Shown in pieces: positions 9,916 to 19,017 of a DNA stretch of 64,000 nt. The notes below the pieces were generated by a model, which saw only the letters and a program-made list of their open reading frames with translations, ran no database searches and was not told the origin of the DNA. Made by a program: the position numbers and the translations under genes. How positions within the stretch are numbered: position 1 is the first letter of the stretch; each line of letters begins with the position of its first letter. The DNA is taken from assembly GCA_029552545.1 (NCBI GenBank), contig JAKPDO010000028.1:124001-188000 (forward strand), written 5' to 3'. Source of the stretch: Planctomycetota bacterium (GTDB taxonomy: Bacteria; Planctomycetota; Phycisphaerae; Sedimentisphaerales; Anaerohalosphaeraceae).

Positions 9916-11229
9916 ATGATGGAATATTTTCCTGAAGTCAAAAAAGTGGTGTATGAGGGGCCTGATTCCAAGAATCCTCTGGCGTTTAAGCATTACAATC
10001 CCAAAGAAAAGGTGATGGGCAAAACGATGGCCGAGCATCTGCGGTTTGCCGTCTGCTACTGGCATACGATGAAGGGGCTCGGGGCGGACCAGTTTGGGAT
10101 GAATACGATTGTCCGCAGCTACAACAAGGCCTCCGACCCGATGCAGCGGGCCGAACAGACCCTTCAGGCGGCGTTTGAATTCTTCACCAAACTGGGGGTT
10201 CAGTTCTGGTGCTTCCATGACCGCGATATTGCGCCGGAGGCGGATAATCTGGCCGAAACCAACAAACGCCTGGACAAAATTGTGGCGATGGCCAAGAAAA
10301 TGCAGTCGGATACAGGGGTAAAGCTCCTCTGGGGCACAACCAATGCCTTCTCTCATCCGCGGTTTATGGCCGGAGCGGGAACGAATCCGGATCCGCACGT
10401 GTTTGCTTATGCCGCCAGCCAAATCAAGAAGGCGATGGAAATTACCAAAGAGCTGGGCGGTGCGGGATATGTCTTCTGGGGCGGCCGTGAGGGGTACGAC
10501 ACGCTGCTGAATACCGATATGAAGCGGGAGCTGGACCATATGGCCCTGCTGCTGCAGATGGCGGTCGATTACAAAAAGAAAATCGGCTTCAAAGGCCAGC
10601 TGTACATTGAGCCCAAGCCGAAGGAACCGACCAAACACCAGTACGACTTCGATGCGGGCAACTGCTACGCCTTCCTGCAGAAGTACGGTCTGGTGGAGCA
10701 CTTCAAATTGAATATCGAGGCCAACCATGCCACGCTGGCGGCTCATACGTTCCATCATGAGCTGGCCTTCTGTGCCGCCAACAACCTGCTCGGGTCGGTG
10801 GATGCCAATCGCGGAGACCTGCTGCTGGGCTGGGATACGGACCAGTTCCCGACCGACTTGTATGATACGACGCTGGCGATGTATATCATCTTGAAGGCGG
10901 GCGGATTCACGACCGGCGGTCTGAATTTTGACGCCCACGTGCGTCGGCAGTCTATCGACAATGTGGACCTCTTTTATGCCCATATCGGGGCAATGGATGC
11001 CTTTGCCCGCGGCTTAAAGATTGCCGCTCGTCTGATTAAGGACAAGGTGTTTGACAAGGCCGTCAAAGAACGCTATGCCGGCTGGGATACTCCGTTTGGG
11101 CGTGCTATTGAGGCAGGCAAAATGGACTTTGTGAAGCTCGAAAAATATATTCTCGAAAATGGAGAACCGAAACTCCGTTCGGGACGGCAGGAGCTTCTCG
11201 AAAACATTCTGAACGAGTATATTCGGTAG
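9916..11229 (+). CDS. xylA: Xylose isomerase
   Basis: [71 protein letters not shown] motifs. Confidence 0.97.
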   Translation: MMEYFPEVKKVVYEGPDSKNPLAFKHYNPKEKVMGKTMAEHLRFAVCYWHTMKGLGADQFGMNTIVRSYNKASDPMQRAEQTLQAAFEFFTKLGVQFWCFHDRDIAPEADNLAETNKRLDKIVAMAKKMQSDTGVKLLWGTTNAFSHPRFMAGAGTNPDPHVFAYAASQIKKAMEITKELGGAGYVFWGGREGYDTLLNTDMKRELDHMALLLQMAVDYKKKIGFKGQLYIEPKPKEPTKHQYDFDAGNCYAFLQKYGLVEHFKLNIEANHATLAAHTFHHELAFCAANNLLGSVDANRGDLLLGWDTDQFPTDLYDTTLAMYIILKAGGFTTGGLNFDAHVRRQSIDNVDLFYAHIGAMDAFARGLKIAARLIKDKVFDKAVKERYAGWDTPFGRAIEAGKMDFVKLEKYILENGEPKLRSGRQELLENILNEYIR

Positions 11230-11248
11230 TATAAATCTGCGTTTCCCC

Positions 11249-11285
11249 AAAGCCCGTTCTCCGCAGAGAGAGCGGGCTTTTTTTA
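11249..11285 (+). terminator. Intrinsic terminator downstream of xylA
   Basis: AAAGCCCGTTCTC-CGCA-GAGAGAGCGGGCTTTTTTT. Confidence 0.85.
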
Positions 11286-11355
11286 TTTAGGAGACTTTTC
11301 CTTGTTTTTTGCGTTTTTTCTTGATATTTTTCCTTTATGTGATATTTTTTATGGC

Positions 11356-11376
11356 CTTTTCAGGGGTCCTGAAAAG
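11356..11376 (+). other. 5'-leader hairpin abutting tRNA-Lys
   Basis: CTTTTCAGG-GGT-CCTGAAAAG: perfect 9-bp stem ending 1 nt before the tRNA 5' end. Confidence 0.6.
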
Positions 11377-11377
11377 C

Positions 11378-11450
11378 GGAGGCGTAGCTCAGCAGGTAGA
11401 GCAACGGCCTTTTAAGCCGTAGGTCCTGGGTTCGAGTCCCAGCGCCTTCA
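11378..11450 (+). tRNA. tRNA-Lys (anticodon TTT), CCA not encoded
   Basis: Cloverleaf: acceptor GGAGGCG/CGCCTTC, D-stem GCTC/GAGC, anticodon arm ACGGC-CTTTTAA-GCCGT, T-arm CTGGG-TTCGAGT-CCCAG. Confidence 0.95.
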
Positions 11451-11633
11451 TTTTCCATAACATTCTTTCTTCAAACAACTTAACTTTCCCCGCTGATGCT
11501 TTCGAATCAACGTATCCCCCTTCAAAACTCCTGAATGATTCTCTGGTTTCTAAAAATCCGTAGAGAAAATCAGCCAATCGGGAGTATTCTTTTGGATGTC
11601 TTTTTGAAAAAGGATTCAAGCCGGAGAGCCATT

Positions 11634-12461
11634 ATGAAAAAGACGGGGTTTACGCTGATTGAACTGCTGGTTGTCATTGCCATCATTGGGCTTCTGCTGG
11701 CCATTATCATTCCTTCCCTTCGGAGAGCGAAAGAAGCCGCCCAGAACGTGATTTGCCGCAACAATCTTCGCCACTACGGGCTGGCCGGCCAAATGTATGT
11801 CCAAAATAACAACTCTCTTTTTCCCAATGCCTGGGGCTCGATTTATAAATCCGTTGAGCCAAACCGCTTATGTCAATGGCACGACCAGTCCCGAAATCCG
11901 CTTCGTCAGCCCCAGCTGGCCGGAAGTCTTTGGCCCTATCTCGGAGAACAAGACAAAAGCCACTTATGCCCCATTTTTGACCGCTTTGCCCGCCAGAATC
12001 ACTCCTGCACTTCCGGCATTCCCGTTGAACCCGTTTTCGGATACAGTATGAATGCCCTGCTGGGCGGATTTGAATTGTCCGGCGCTGTCCAATACCAGCA
12101 TCTCCTTCGGGTTCGCATCAGCAGCATAAAGTCCCCCTCCTCTATCTTTTTCTTCGGAGAGGAAAATCCCTGGGTAAACAATACACGCTATACCGCCACC
12201 CTGAACGACAATGCTCTTTGCGGAACTCCCGAGCATCCTTCCTCCGTCGGCGCCTGGAATACAAATCCTTCTTTACTGGTCCCCTTCGGCCCCTTAAAAT
12301 ACCAGGATTGTCTGGCGAGCTTCCATAAAACGTCCCTCGAAAAAAGGGATGAAGGCCTATGCAATGCGGTCTTTGTTGACGGGCATGTGGACCTGGTCAG
12401 CTGGAAAGACACGTACCGGCTTTCTTTGTGGACGCGTCAGATGCCGCCGCTGAGCCGTTGA
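11634..12461 (+). CDS. Type II secretion-like prepilin with N-methylation motif and H-X9-DG-type C-terminus
   Basis: [37 protein letters not shown]-terminal [14 protein letters not shown]. Confidence 0.88.
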   Translation: MKKTGFTLIELLVVIAIIGLLLAIIIPSLRRAKEAAQNVICRNNLRHYGLAGQMYVQNNNSLFPNAWGSIYKSVEPNRLCQWHDQSRNPLRQPQLAGSLWPYLGEQDKSHLCPIFDRFARQNHSCTSGIPVEPVFGYSMNALLGGFELSGAVQYQHLLRVRISSIKSPSSIFFFGEENPWVNNTRYTATLNDNALCGTPEHPSSVGAWNTNPSLLVPFGPLKYQDCLASFHKTSLEKRDEGLCNAVFVDGHVDLVSWKDTYRLSLWTRQMPPLSR

Positions 12462-12498
12462 ACATTGGAAAGATTTTATTTCAAAAAAGGATGAGTCT

Positions 12499-14349
12499 AT
12501 GAGACAAGCGTGGATTTCCTGTCGCGTTTTTTCTGCTCAGAGTGCCTTACTGTTTGCAGTCTTTTTCCTGGTTCAAAGTGTTCCGGGACGGTCAGGTTCT
12601 TTGTCTTCTTATGACCCTCAGGCCAATCAGCTGCTGGCCCGAATGACCCTCGAAGAAAAAATCGGCCAGATGATTCAGGCGGAGAGCACCGGTTTAATCA
12701 AAATATCTGATATAGAAACGTATTATCTGGGTTCTATTTTAAATAGCGGAGATGCAGACCCGCCCTCCGGCAATACCCTCGAATACTGGACGGAACAATA
12801 TGAAAGTCTCCAAAAGAGAACACAGTACACGCGGCTGAAAATTCCTCTCCTTTATGGTGTCGATGCCGTTCACGGTCACAACAATGTTCTCGGTGCCGTC
12901 ATCTTCCCGCATAATATCGGCTTGGGATGCACCCGCAATCCGGAGTTAGTCCGGGAAATCGGACGCATTACCGCTCGGGAAGTCCGGGCTACCGGAATCC
13001 AATGGACTTTCGCACCCTGCGTGGCCGTTCCGCAGGATGAACGATGGGGGCGTACCTATGAAGGATTTTCTGAAGACCCGCAGCTTTGTGCTTTGCTTGG
13101 AGCCGCCGCCATCCGGGGCTTGCAAGGGGATGACTTACGAAGTCCTTACTCGATTTTGGCCTGTGCAAAACATTACGTCGGAGACGGGGGAACCCTCTTC
13201 GGCACTTCTGAAGACGGCAGAGGTCTGGATCAGGGCGATGTCCGCGTGGACGAAGAGACCCTTCGGCGCATTCATTTACACCCTTATCCGGCCGCCATCC
13301 AGGCGGGAGCGGCAACTATTATGCCCTCTTACAGCAGCTGGAACGGGGTCAAATGCTCGGCGAATCGTTACCTCCTGACAAAGGTTCTGAAAGAGGAACT
13401 CGGATTCGAGGGATTCTTAATCTCTGACTACAATGCCATTCATCAGGTCCATCCGGATTTCAAAGTCGCTATCGGCATCTGCGTCAATGCCGGGATGGAT
13501 ATGGCGATGGAGCCGAACCGCTATCGGGAGTTCTTTGTCTATTTGAAAGAGCTGGTGGAGGAAGGTACGGTTCCGATGTCGCGAATTGACGATGCCGTCC
13601 GCCGAATTCTGCGTGTCAAGTATGCAATGGGTCTGATGGACAAGGGATACTCTCTGAAAGCAAACCGACGGCTTCAGAAAGAATTTGGTTCGGAAGCTCA
13701 TCGACGGGTTGCCCGACAGGCGGTGCGGGAATCTCTCGTTTTGCTCAAGAATAAGAATCAGACGCTTCCTCTTTCCAAAAAAGCGGCTCGAATCCATGTG
13801 GCCGGCCGAAGTGCCGACAATTTAGGCAATCAATGCGGCGGCTGGACTATCACCTGGCAGGGCCAAAGCGGCCCCGTCACGCTTAATGGAACCACTGTTT
13901 TGACCGCTATCCGCCGGACTGTGTCCGAACAAACCCTCGTGACCTATTCAGATGACGGAAAGCGTGCAGAGGGAGCGGATGTTGCGGTGGTGGTAATCGG
14001 GGAAAGACCGTATGCAGAGGGGTATGGAGACAGGGAAAATCTGGAAATTTCCCGAGAGGATAAGCGGGTAATCGAAAATGTGAAAAAAGCTGGAATCCCG
14101 ATTGTTGTTGTCCTGTTTTCGGGCCGTCCTCTGATTCTCGGTGAAGTTCTCGACCAGGCGGATGCCCTGATTGCCGCCTGGCTGCCCGGAACCGAAGGAC
14201 AAGGCATTGCGGATGTTCTTTTCGGGGATTATAAACCGACCGGGAAACTGTCCTTTTCATGGCCTAAATCGATGGACCAAATCCCCATTAACCTCGGCGA
14301 TAAGCCCTATGAACCTCTGTTTGAGTACGGATACGGCCTGACTTATTAA
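12499..14349 (+). CDS. Glycoside hydrolase family 3 (beta-glucosidase-like)
   Basis: [77 protein letters not shown]-like end. Confidence 0.93.
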   Translation: MRQAWISCRVFSAQSALLFAVFFLVQSVPGRSGSLSSYDPQANQLLARMTLEEKIGQMIQAESTGLIKISDIETYYLGSILNSGDADPPSGNTLEYWTEQYESLQKRTQYTRLKIPLLYGVDAVHGHNNVLGAVIFPHNIGLGCTRNPELVREIGRITAREVRATGIQWTFAPCVAVPQDERWGRTYEGFSEDPQLCALLGAAAIRGLQGDDLRSPYSILACAKHYVGDGGTLFGTSEDGRGLDQGDVRVDEETLRRIHLHPYPAAIQAGAATIMPSYSSWNGVKCSANRYLLTKVLKEELGFEGFLISDYNAIHQVHPDFKVAIGICVNAGMDMAMEPNRYREFFVYLKELVEEGTVPMSRIDDAVRRILRVKYAMGLMDKGYSLKANRRLQKEFGSEAHRRVARQAVRESLVLLKNKNQTLPLSKKAARIHVAGRSADNLGNQCGGWTITWQGQSGPVTLNGTTVLTAIRRTVSEQTLVTYSDDGKRAEGADVAVVVIGERPYAEGYGDRENLEISREDKRVIENVKKAGIPIVVVLFSGRPLILGEVLDQADALIAAWLPGTEGQGIADVLFGDYKPTGKLSFSWPKSMDQIPINLGDKPYEPLFEYGYGLTY

Positions 14350-14505
14350 AAAACAGGATACCCGCTTCCCCTTTCTGCTGTTTTCCCTTCTTGGGGCCTG
14401 AAACAAAGAGGAACTGCTCGGTCTTTTCTTCGATTTTTCCGTAGAAGAAACCGATGTTTTCTCCGTTATCTTATAGAAGCAGATAGACCCCAGGCGAGGT
14501 CTCGA

Positions 14506-15038
14506 ATGGACGAAAACAGCAAAAAAACGGAAGTTTTTCTCTCGCTGTTAATGGCAAATCAGCGGCGAATCAACTCCTACATTCTCTCGTTGGTCCCCAA
14601 TTTTAATGATGCCGACGATATTATGCAGGAAACGATTACCGTGATGTGGAGGAAATTTGACCATTTCCAGATGGGGACGGACTTTGCCGGCTGGGGGTTA
14701 AAAGTCGCTTACTACTGCATTTTGGATTACCGCAAAAAAAAGGGAAGGATTTTCTGATTTTCAGTGAACCCCTCTTTCAGCAAATTCAGGAAATTGCCCG
14801 CGAAAAACAGCTGCACACGGACAGACGCATTCAGTATCTTCGCCGCTGCATCGAAAAGCTGCAATCGGCTGATCAGCGGTTTCTGAAGGCCCGATACGAA
14901 CTGAACTATGATGTGAAAACGCTGGCAGCCCAGCTGAATCGTTCAATACAGTATGTGTATAAGCATCTGTCCCGAATTCATCATACTCTGGCTCTCTGTG
15001 TGAAACGCTCCATTCGCGAACAGGAGGTTTCACTATGA
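14506..15038 (+). CDS. ECF-family RNA polymerase sigma factor, coding split by a -1 frameshift at 14736-14742
   Basis: Frame 0 (14506-14757): NDADDIMQETITVMWRKFDHF...YCILDYRKKKG. Frame -1 continues KDFLIFSEPLFQQIQEIAREKQL...LKARYELNYDVKTLAAQLNRSIQYVYKHLSRIHHTLALCVKRSIREQEVSL*, supplying sigma region 4. Stop overlaps the next start as ATGA. Confidence 0.85.
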
Positions 15039-16750
15039 ATGAACGCGATTTGATGCGTATCTCTGAGCTGCTGATTTACTGCTGCAACGGAATTGCCGGA
15101 CAGGAGGAAATCCGTGAACTGGAAACCCTGCTCCGTCAGGACAAAGAAGCCCTGGACTACTGTGTGGACGTCTTAATGGATTTGAATTATTTCCACTGTT
15201 TGGCCCAGACTCCCTTGTCGCACCCGGAAGAGGTTCCCTCCTTTGAAACGGATGAATCTGTTTTCATGTGCGAACTTGACCCGCAGGAGCAGTGGGCTCT
15301 TCTGGGGGATTTTGCTGAATATGAAAAACAGGCAGCCGCTCTGAAAATTGAAACCGCCCCAAAACCTCCGGAGTCTCCCTCCCGAGAAAAAACGGCTGTT
15401 CAGGGTCGCCCGACAAAGAGCCGCAAATACTCTCTGGCCGCCGCTGTCCTGAGTGCCGCTGCACTTCTGATAATTATCCTTTCTGCTCATCTGGCCCCTG
15501 CTCCTGCGGAAGAAGTCGCATCTGTTCTGGATTCGATTGATGCGGAATGGTCTTCGGAACTGCCGTTTCAGGCCGGCACCCGTCTGGACTGCAGCTCCAA
15601 ACCAATCCGGCTGACCCGAGGATGGGTCAAACTTCGAACCGATGAACAGGTTGAACTTGTTCTGGAGGCACCGACGGAGTTTCGGTTCCGCTCCTCCTCT
15701 GAAATTATTCTGAATTACGGAAAACTCTTCGCGCGAGTCTCTGAATTGGGCTCCGGCTTTTCCGTTACCACACCCAACTCCAAAGTGGTTGACCTTGGAA
15801 CGGAATTCGGCGTGGTTTGCCACATTGACGGCAATACGGATGTGCACCTTTACAAAGGACGGGCGAATTTATTTGCCGGAGAAAAGCATAAACGCAAAGT
15901 ATCTCAGATGCTCACTGCCGGTTCCGCCCGCCGCATTGCTTCGGAAGGTTCCGTTATTCGGGAAATTGAACTGGATGAGCGGGCGCTGGTTCGTCAGATT
16001 GATTCCAAAAGTCGATTCATCTGGAGAGGGCAAAAAACCCTTCAGCTGTCGGATTTGATTCTGGGCGGCAACGGATTCGGCTCGGCGGTTCTGCGGCAGA
16101 TTGAATTCGACCCTCAAACCGGGAAAATTGTGTCCAATCCCGTTGCCGGGTATCGGCGGGGAACAGGCACGTTCGTGCCGATTCCCGAGAATCCCTATCT
16201 GGACGGTCTTTTCGTCCCGGGAAGCGGCGCCGGCGACGTGGTCATCAGTTCGAAAGGACATACATTTCGAGAATGTCCCCAAACGAGCGGCCTTTATTAT
16301 TCAAATATCATCTGTTTTAAGGATTGGACTTTTTATGAGCCGCTTCAGGGCATCTTTGAAAAAACTGTCAAACAATTTGAAGAGTCCGGTCTTCTTTACT
16401 TCCACAGCAATATGGGGCTTACCGTGGATTTGGAGGCGGTCAGACGGATTGTTCCCGGTCTTCGCCTTGATTCGTTTTCCGCCTATGCCGGGATGATACG
16501 GATGGGGCAGAATCCTCCGGATTACGCCGAGGCGGATATTTGGGTTCTGGTGGATGGTCAGCTTCGCTGTTCCCGAAAACAGCTGCGGGCCGGCGAGGGC
16601 TTTGAAGTCCGGGTCAACCTGGCCGAGCAGGACCGCTTCTTGACTCTGATTGTAACCGATTCAGGGACATCCTACGTGGAAGGCCAGCCGCCGAACCATA
16701 CGGATACCTGCGGTTTCGCCGAACCGACTTTTTCTGTAACGTTTCCATAA
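15035..16750 (+). CDS. FecR-domain transmembrane anti-sigma/regulator-like protein
   Basis: Single TM YSLAAAVLSAAALLIIILSAHLA; FecR-like GWVKLRTDEQVELVLEAPTEFRF...SGFSVTTPNSKVVDLGTEFGVVCHIDGNTDVHLYKGRANL; ATGA-coupled to the ECF sigma gene. Confidence 0.85.
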   Translation: MNERDLMRISELLIYCCNGIAGQEEIRELETLLRQDKEALDYCVDVLMDLNYFHCLAQTPLSHPEEVPSFETDESVFMCELDPQEQWALLGDFAEYEKQAAALKIETAPKPPESPSREKTAVQGRPTKSRKYSLAAAVLSAAALLIIILSAHLAPAPAEEVASVLDSIDAEWSSELPFQAGTRLDCSSKPIRLTRGWVKLRTDEQVELVLEAPTEFRFRSSSEIILNYGKLFARVSELGSGFSVTTPNSKVVDLGTEFGVVCHIDGNTDVHLYKGRANLFAGEKHKRKVSQMLTAGSARRIASEGSVIREIELDERALVRQIDSKSRFIWRGQKTLQLSDLILGGNGFGSAVLRQIEFDPQTGKIVSNPVAGYRRGTGTFVPIPENPYLDGLFVPGSGAGDVVISSKGHTFRECPQTSGLYYSNIICFKDWTFYEPLQGIFEKTVKQFEESGLLYFHSNMGLTVDLEAVRRIVPGLRLDSFSAYAGMIRMGQNPPDYAEADIWVLVDGQLRCSRKQLRAGEGFEVRVNLAEQDRFLTLIVTDSGTSYVEGQPPNHTDTCGFAEPTFSVTFP

Positions 16751-16816
16751 AAATTCAGGAGGTCCCGGCAATCCGTCGGGAGATGAAAAGAACGATAGTT
16801 AGGAAAGGGTAGAGGT

Positions 16817-18214
16817 ATGAAAAAAGCAGCGGCAGGATTCAGTATTTTTCTTTTGTTTTTGCTGACGGCAGAGCTCACCTGGGCCAATTTATTGAAAAAT
16901 CCAGGTTTTGAAGAGGGCCCCACCGGCCAGATTACAAATGTTCCGATTCCGGGATGGAGCACCTGGAATTACAGCGGCTGGCATCACAATGACCCGGGGC
17001 GCGTCCGCGATACGAAAGCCGTCAAACTCTGGTGGACTGACAGCGGGATTTATCAGGATTTTCCCGCCCAGGCCGGACATACGTATCGTTTCAGCGGCTA
17101 TATGCTTCATCATCACACGGATCCGCTTCGGGACGGCGCCGGCGGAGTGCCCGGAGATAAATCCGGCGAATTCCGCGCGGAATGGTACACGGCCACAAAT
17201 GTTATGATTCGGGAAGATGCCTGGGCGAAAATTACCAAAAATGACACAATTGATGTGTGGCATTTTTATACGGCAGACCTGACCGCTCCGCCCGGCACGG
17301 CTTACGGACGGTTTCTGATTCGGATGTACCAGCCGACGGCGGGTGACGGAGCCGTCAATTACGATGACACGTCTGTATATGACGTCGCCCTTTACGGGCA
17401 AGCGTACGACCCGAATCCTGCAGATGGAGCCATGGTCACGCTGGACCTGCAAACCCTGTCCTGGAAGAGTCATGATCCCGAAGACCGTTTTCTTTACACA
17501 GTCTATTTAGAGCCGGAAGGACCCGTTGTGGATCCGAATTTTTATTCTGCACCGATTGCATCCGGAATCTCTGATACATTCATTAATCTGGCACAGGCCG
17601 GGATTACCTTGATGGACAACAAGATTTATACGTGGCGGGTTGATACCACCGATCCCAATAACGGCTCTCCGGTTTTCTTCCAGGGTCCTGTATGGACCTT
17701 CCAGGTCGGCGATGTTCCTCCGCTCGTGGACGCAGGGGCGAATCAGTACGTCTGGCTGGTGAACGGAGAGGGACATTTTACTTTGTCCGGCTCTTATACC
17801 GATGACGGCAAGAGTCCCATTACACGGGCCGAATATGTAGAAGGCACCCATGAAAAAGCCGGCGGTACTGTAGTCACAATGGGTACTCAGACGTGGGACC
17901 CGATTGCGAAAACAGTTACGGTAGATGTGACCGTATCCAACCCGGTTGTCGGCCAGACCGCTACGGGATGGTATGGATTTACCCTCGAGGTGCAAGATGC
18001 GGCGGGCGTCGGCTCAGACTCGGTTCATGCAGGCGTTTATACCACTTGTCTGGAAGCGGCCCTCGCCGACCCGGCGGACAACACCATTGAAACCAACTGG
18101 CCAAACGGGCACGGCGACATCAACGGCGACTGTGTAACCAATCTCGAAGACCTGGCCCTGCTGGCTTTAAGCTGGGTGGACTGCATGACTGTCAAGGCCG
18201 GCTGTACTCCCTGA
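16817..18214 (+). CDS. Secreted protein with N-terminal lectin/CBM-like module and C-terminal dockerin-like motif
   Basis: Signal peptide; NLLKNPGFEEGPTGQITNVPIPGWSTWNYSGWHHNDPG module; C-terminal GHGDINGDCVTNLEDLALLALSW. Confidence 0.75.
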   Translation: MKKAAAGFSIFLLFLLTAELTWANLLKNPGFEEGPTGQITNVPIPGWSTWNYSGWHHNDPGRVRDTKAVKLWWTDSGIYQDFPAQAGHTYRFSGYMLHHHTDPLRDGAGGVPGDKSGEFRAEWYTATNVMIREDAWAKITKNDTIDVWHFYTADLTAPPGTAYGRFLIRMYQPTAGDGAVNYDDTSVYDVALYGQAYDPNPADGAMVTLDLQTLSWKSHDPEDRFLYTVYLEPEGPVVDPNFYSAPIASGISDTFINLAQAGITLMDNKIYTWRVDTTDPNNGSPVFFQGPVWTFQVGDVPPLVDAGANQYVWLVNGEGHFTLSGSYTDDGKSPITRAEYVEGTHEKAGGTVVTMGTQTWDPIAKTVTVDVTVSNPVVGQTATGWYGFTLEVQDAAGVGSDSVHAGVYTTCLEAALADPADNTIETNWPNGHGDINGDCVTNLEDLALLALSWVDCMTVKAGCTP

Positions 18215-18297
18215 GATGGATAATGAGAAAATGTCTGTGTGAAGTGTGGTGTGCAATCGAGAACTGTTATGAAAACACTTTTTGGAGGAACGGACAG

Positions 18298-18909
18298 ATG
18301 AAAAAGTTTGTGTATGCAGGATTAGCCGCCCTGCTGATGTGGATACCGGCGGCTTCAGCCAATCTGCTGACGAATGGAGGTTTTGAAGACGGCAATACCG
18401 GTCAATTAGGCGTGGTTTCGATACCGGGCTGGAACAACTGGGGCTATTCCGGCTGGCATCACGATGACCCCGGCTGCATGATCGGGACCAAAGGAATGAA
18501 GTTTTGGTGGGATGACAGCGGGATGTGGCAGGATTATGCGGCTGCGGCCGGACAGACCTATTTCTACTGTGTCCAGGTGATGGATGCCGGTCGGGATACC
18601 TCCCCCGTAAACTGGGACTTTCGATTGGAAGCGGAGTTTTATGATTCCGCCAACACGCAGCTGACCGCCGTCGTTCTGGGTTATTTTGATTCTTCAATCC
18701 AGCCGGATGACACCTGGGTTCAGCTGAGCGGTTCGATTATGGCCCCCGCCGGCACAGCTTACGGACGCGTGGTTCTGCGTCTGTGGGATTGGCAGCCCAA
18801 TATCCGCGGAGCCATTTACTTTGATGAGGTATCCGTTGTTCCGGAACCGGCATCGCTGGTAGCATTAGGACTGGGCGGTTTACTGCTCGGACGTCGTTAC
18901 CACGGATAA
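18298..18909 (+). CDS. PEP-CTERM-sorted secreted protein with lectin/CBM-like module
   Basis: Signal peptide MKKFVYAGLAALLMWIPAASA; NLLTNGGFEDGNTGQLGVVSIPGWNNWGYSGWHHDDPG; C-terminus VVPEPASLVALGLGGLLLGRRYHG. Confidence 0.85.
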   Translation: MKKFVYAGLAALLMWIPAASANLLTNGGFEDGNTGQLGVVSIPGWNNWGYSGWHHDDPGCMIGTKGMKFWWDDSGMWQDYAAAAGQTYFYCVQVMDAGRDTSPVNWDFRLEAEFYDSANTQLTAVVLGYFDSSIQPDDTWVQLSGSIMAPAGTAYGRVVLRLWDWQPNIRGAIYFDEVSVVPEPASLVALGLGGLLLGRRYHG

Positions 18910-18958
18910 AAACGGTTTTCGCAAACACTTGAATTCAGCGTCTTTGTGGGCGAATCCT

Positions 18959-18992
18959 GGCGGTCTCCGGCGAATCTTTGCCGGGGGCCGCC
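18959..18992 (+). other. Strong GC-rich RNA hairpin in the PEP-CTERM/GH30 intergenic gap
   Basis: GGCGGTCTCCGGC-GAATCTTT-GCCGGGGGCCGCC: 13-bp stem (two G-U pairs), no T-tract. Confidence 0.6.
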
Positions 18993-19017
18993 AATCGCTT
19001 GAATAAGAAAAAAACTA

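Noticed and set aside
9034-10983. 649-aa minus-strand ORF across xylB/xylA
   Set aside because: Fully antisense to two clearly recognisable enzymes; low-complexity His/Arg/Gln-rich translation with no family motif. A codon-bias shadow ORF.
12499-14349. GH3 possibly truncated because no C-terminal FnIII-like domain follows YGYGLTY
   Set aside because: Many GH3 enzymes of about 600 aa end near this motif; no frameshifted continuation is evident downstream.
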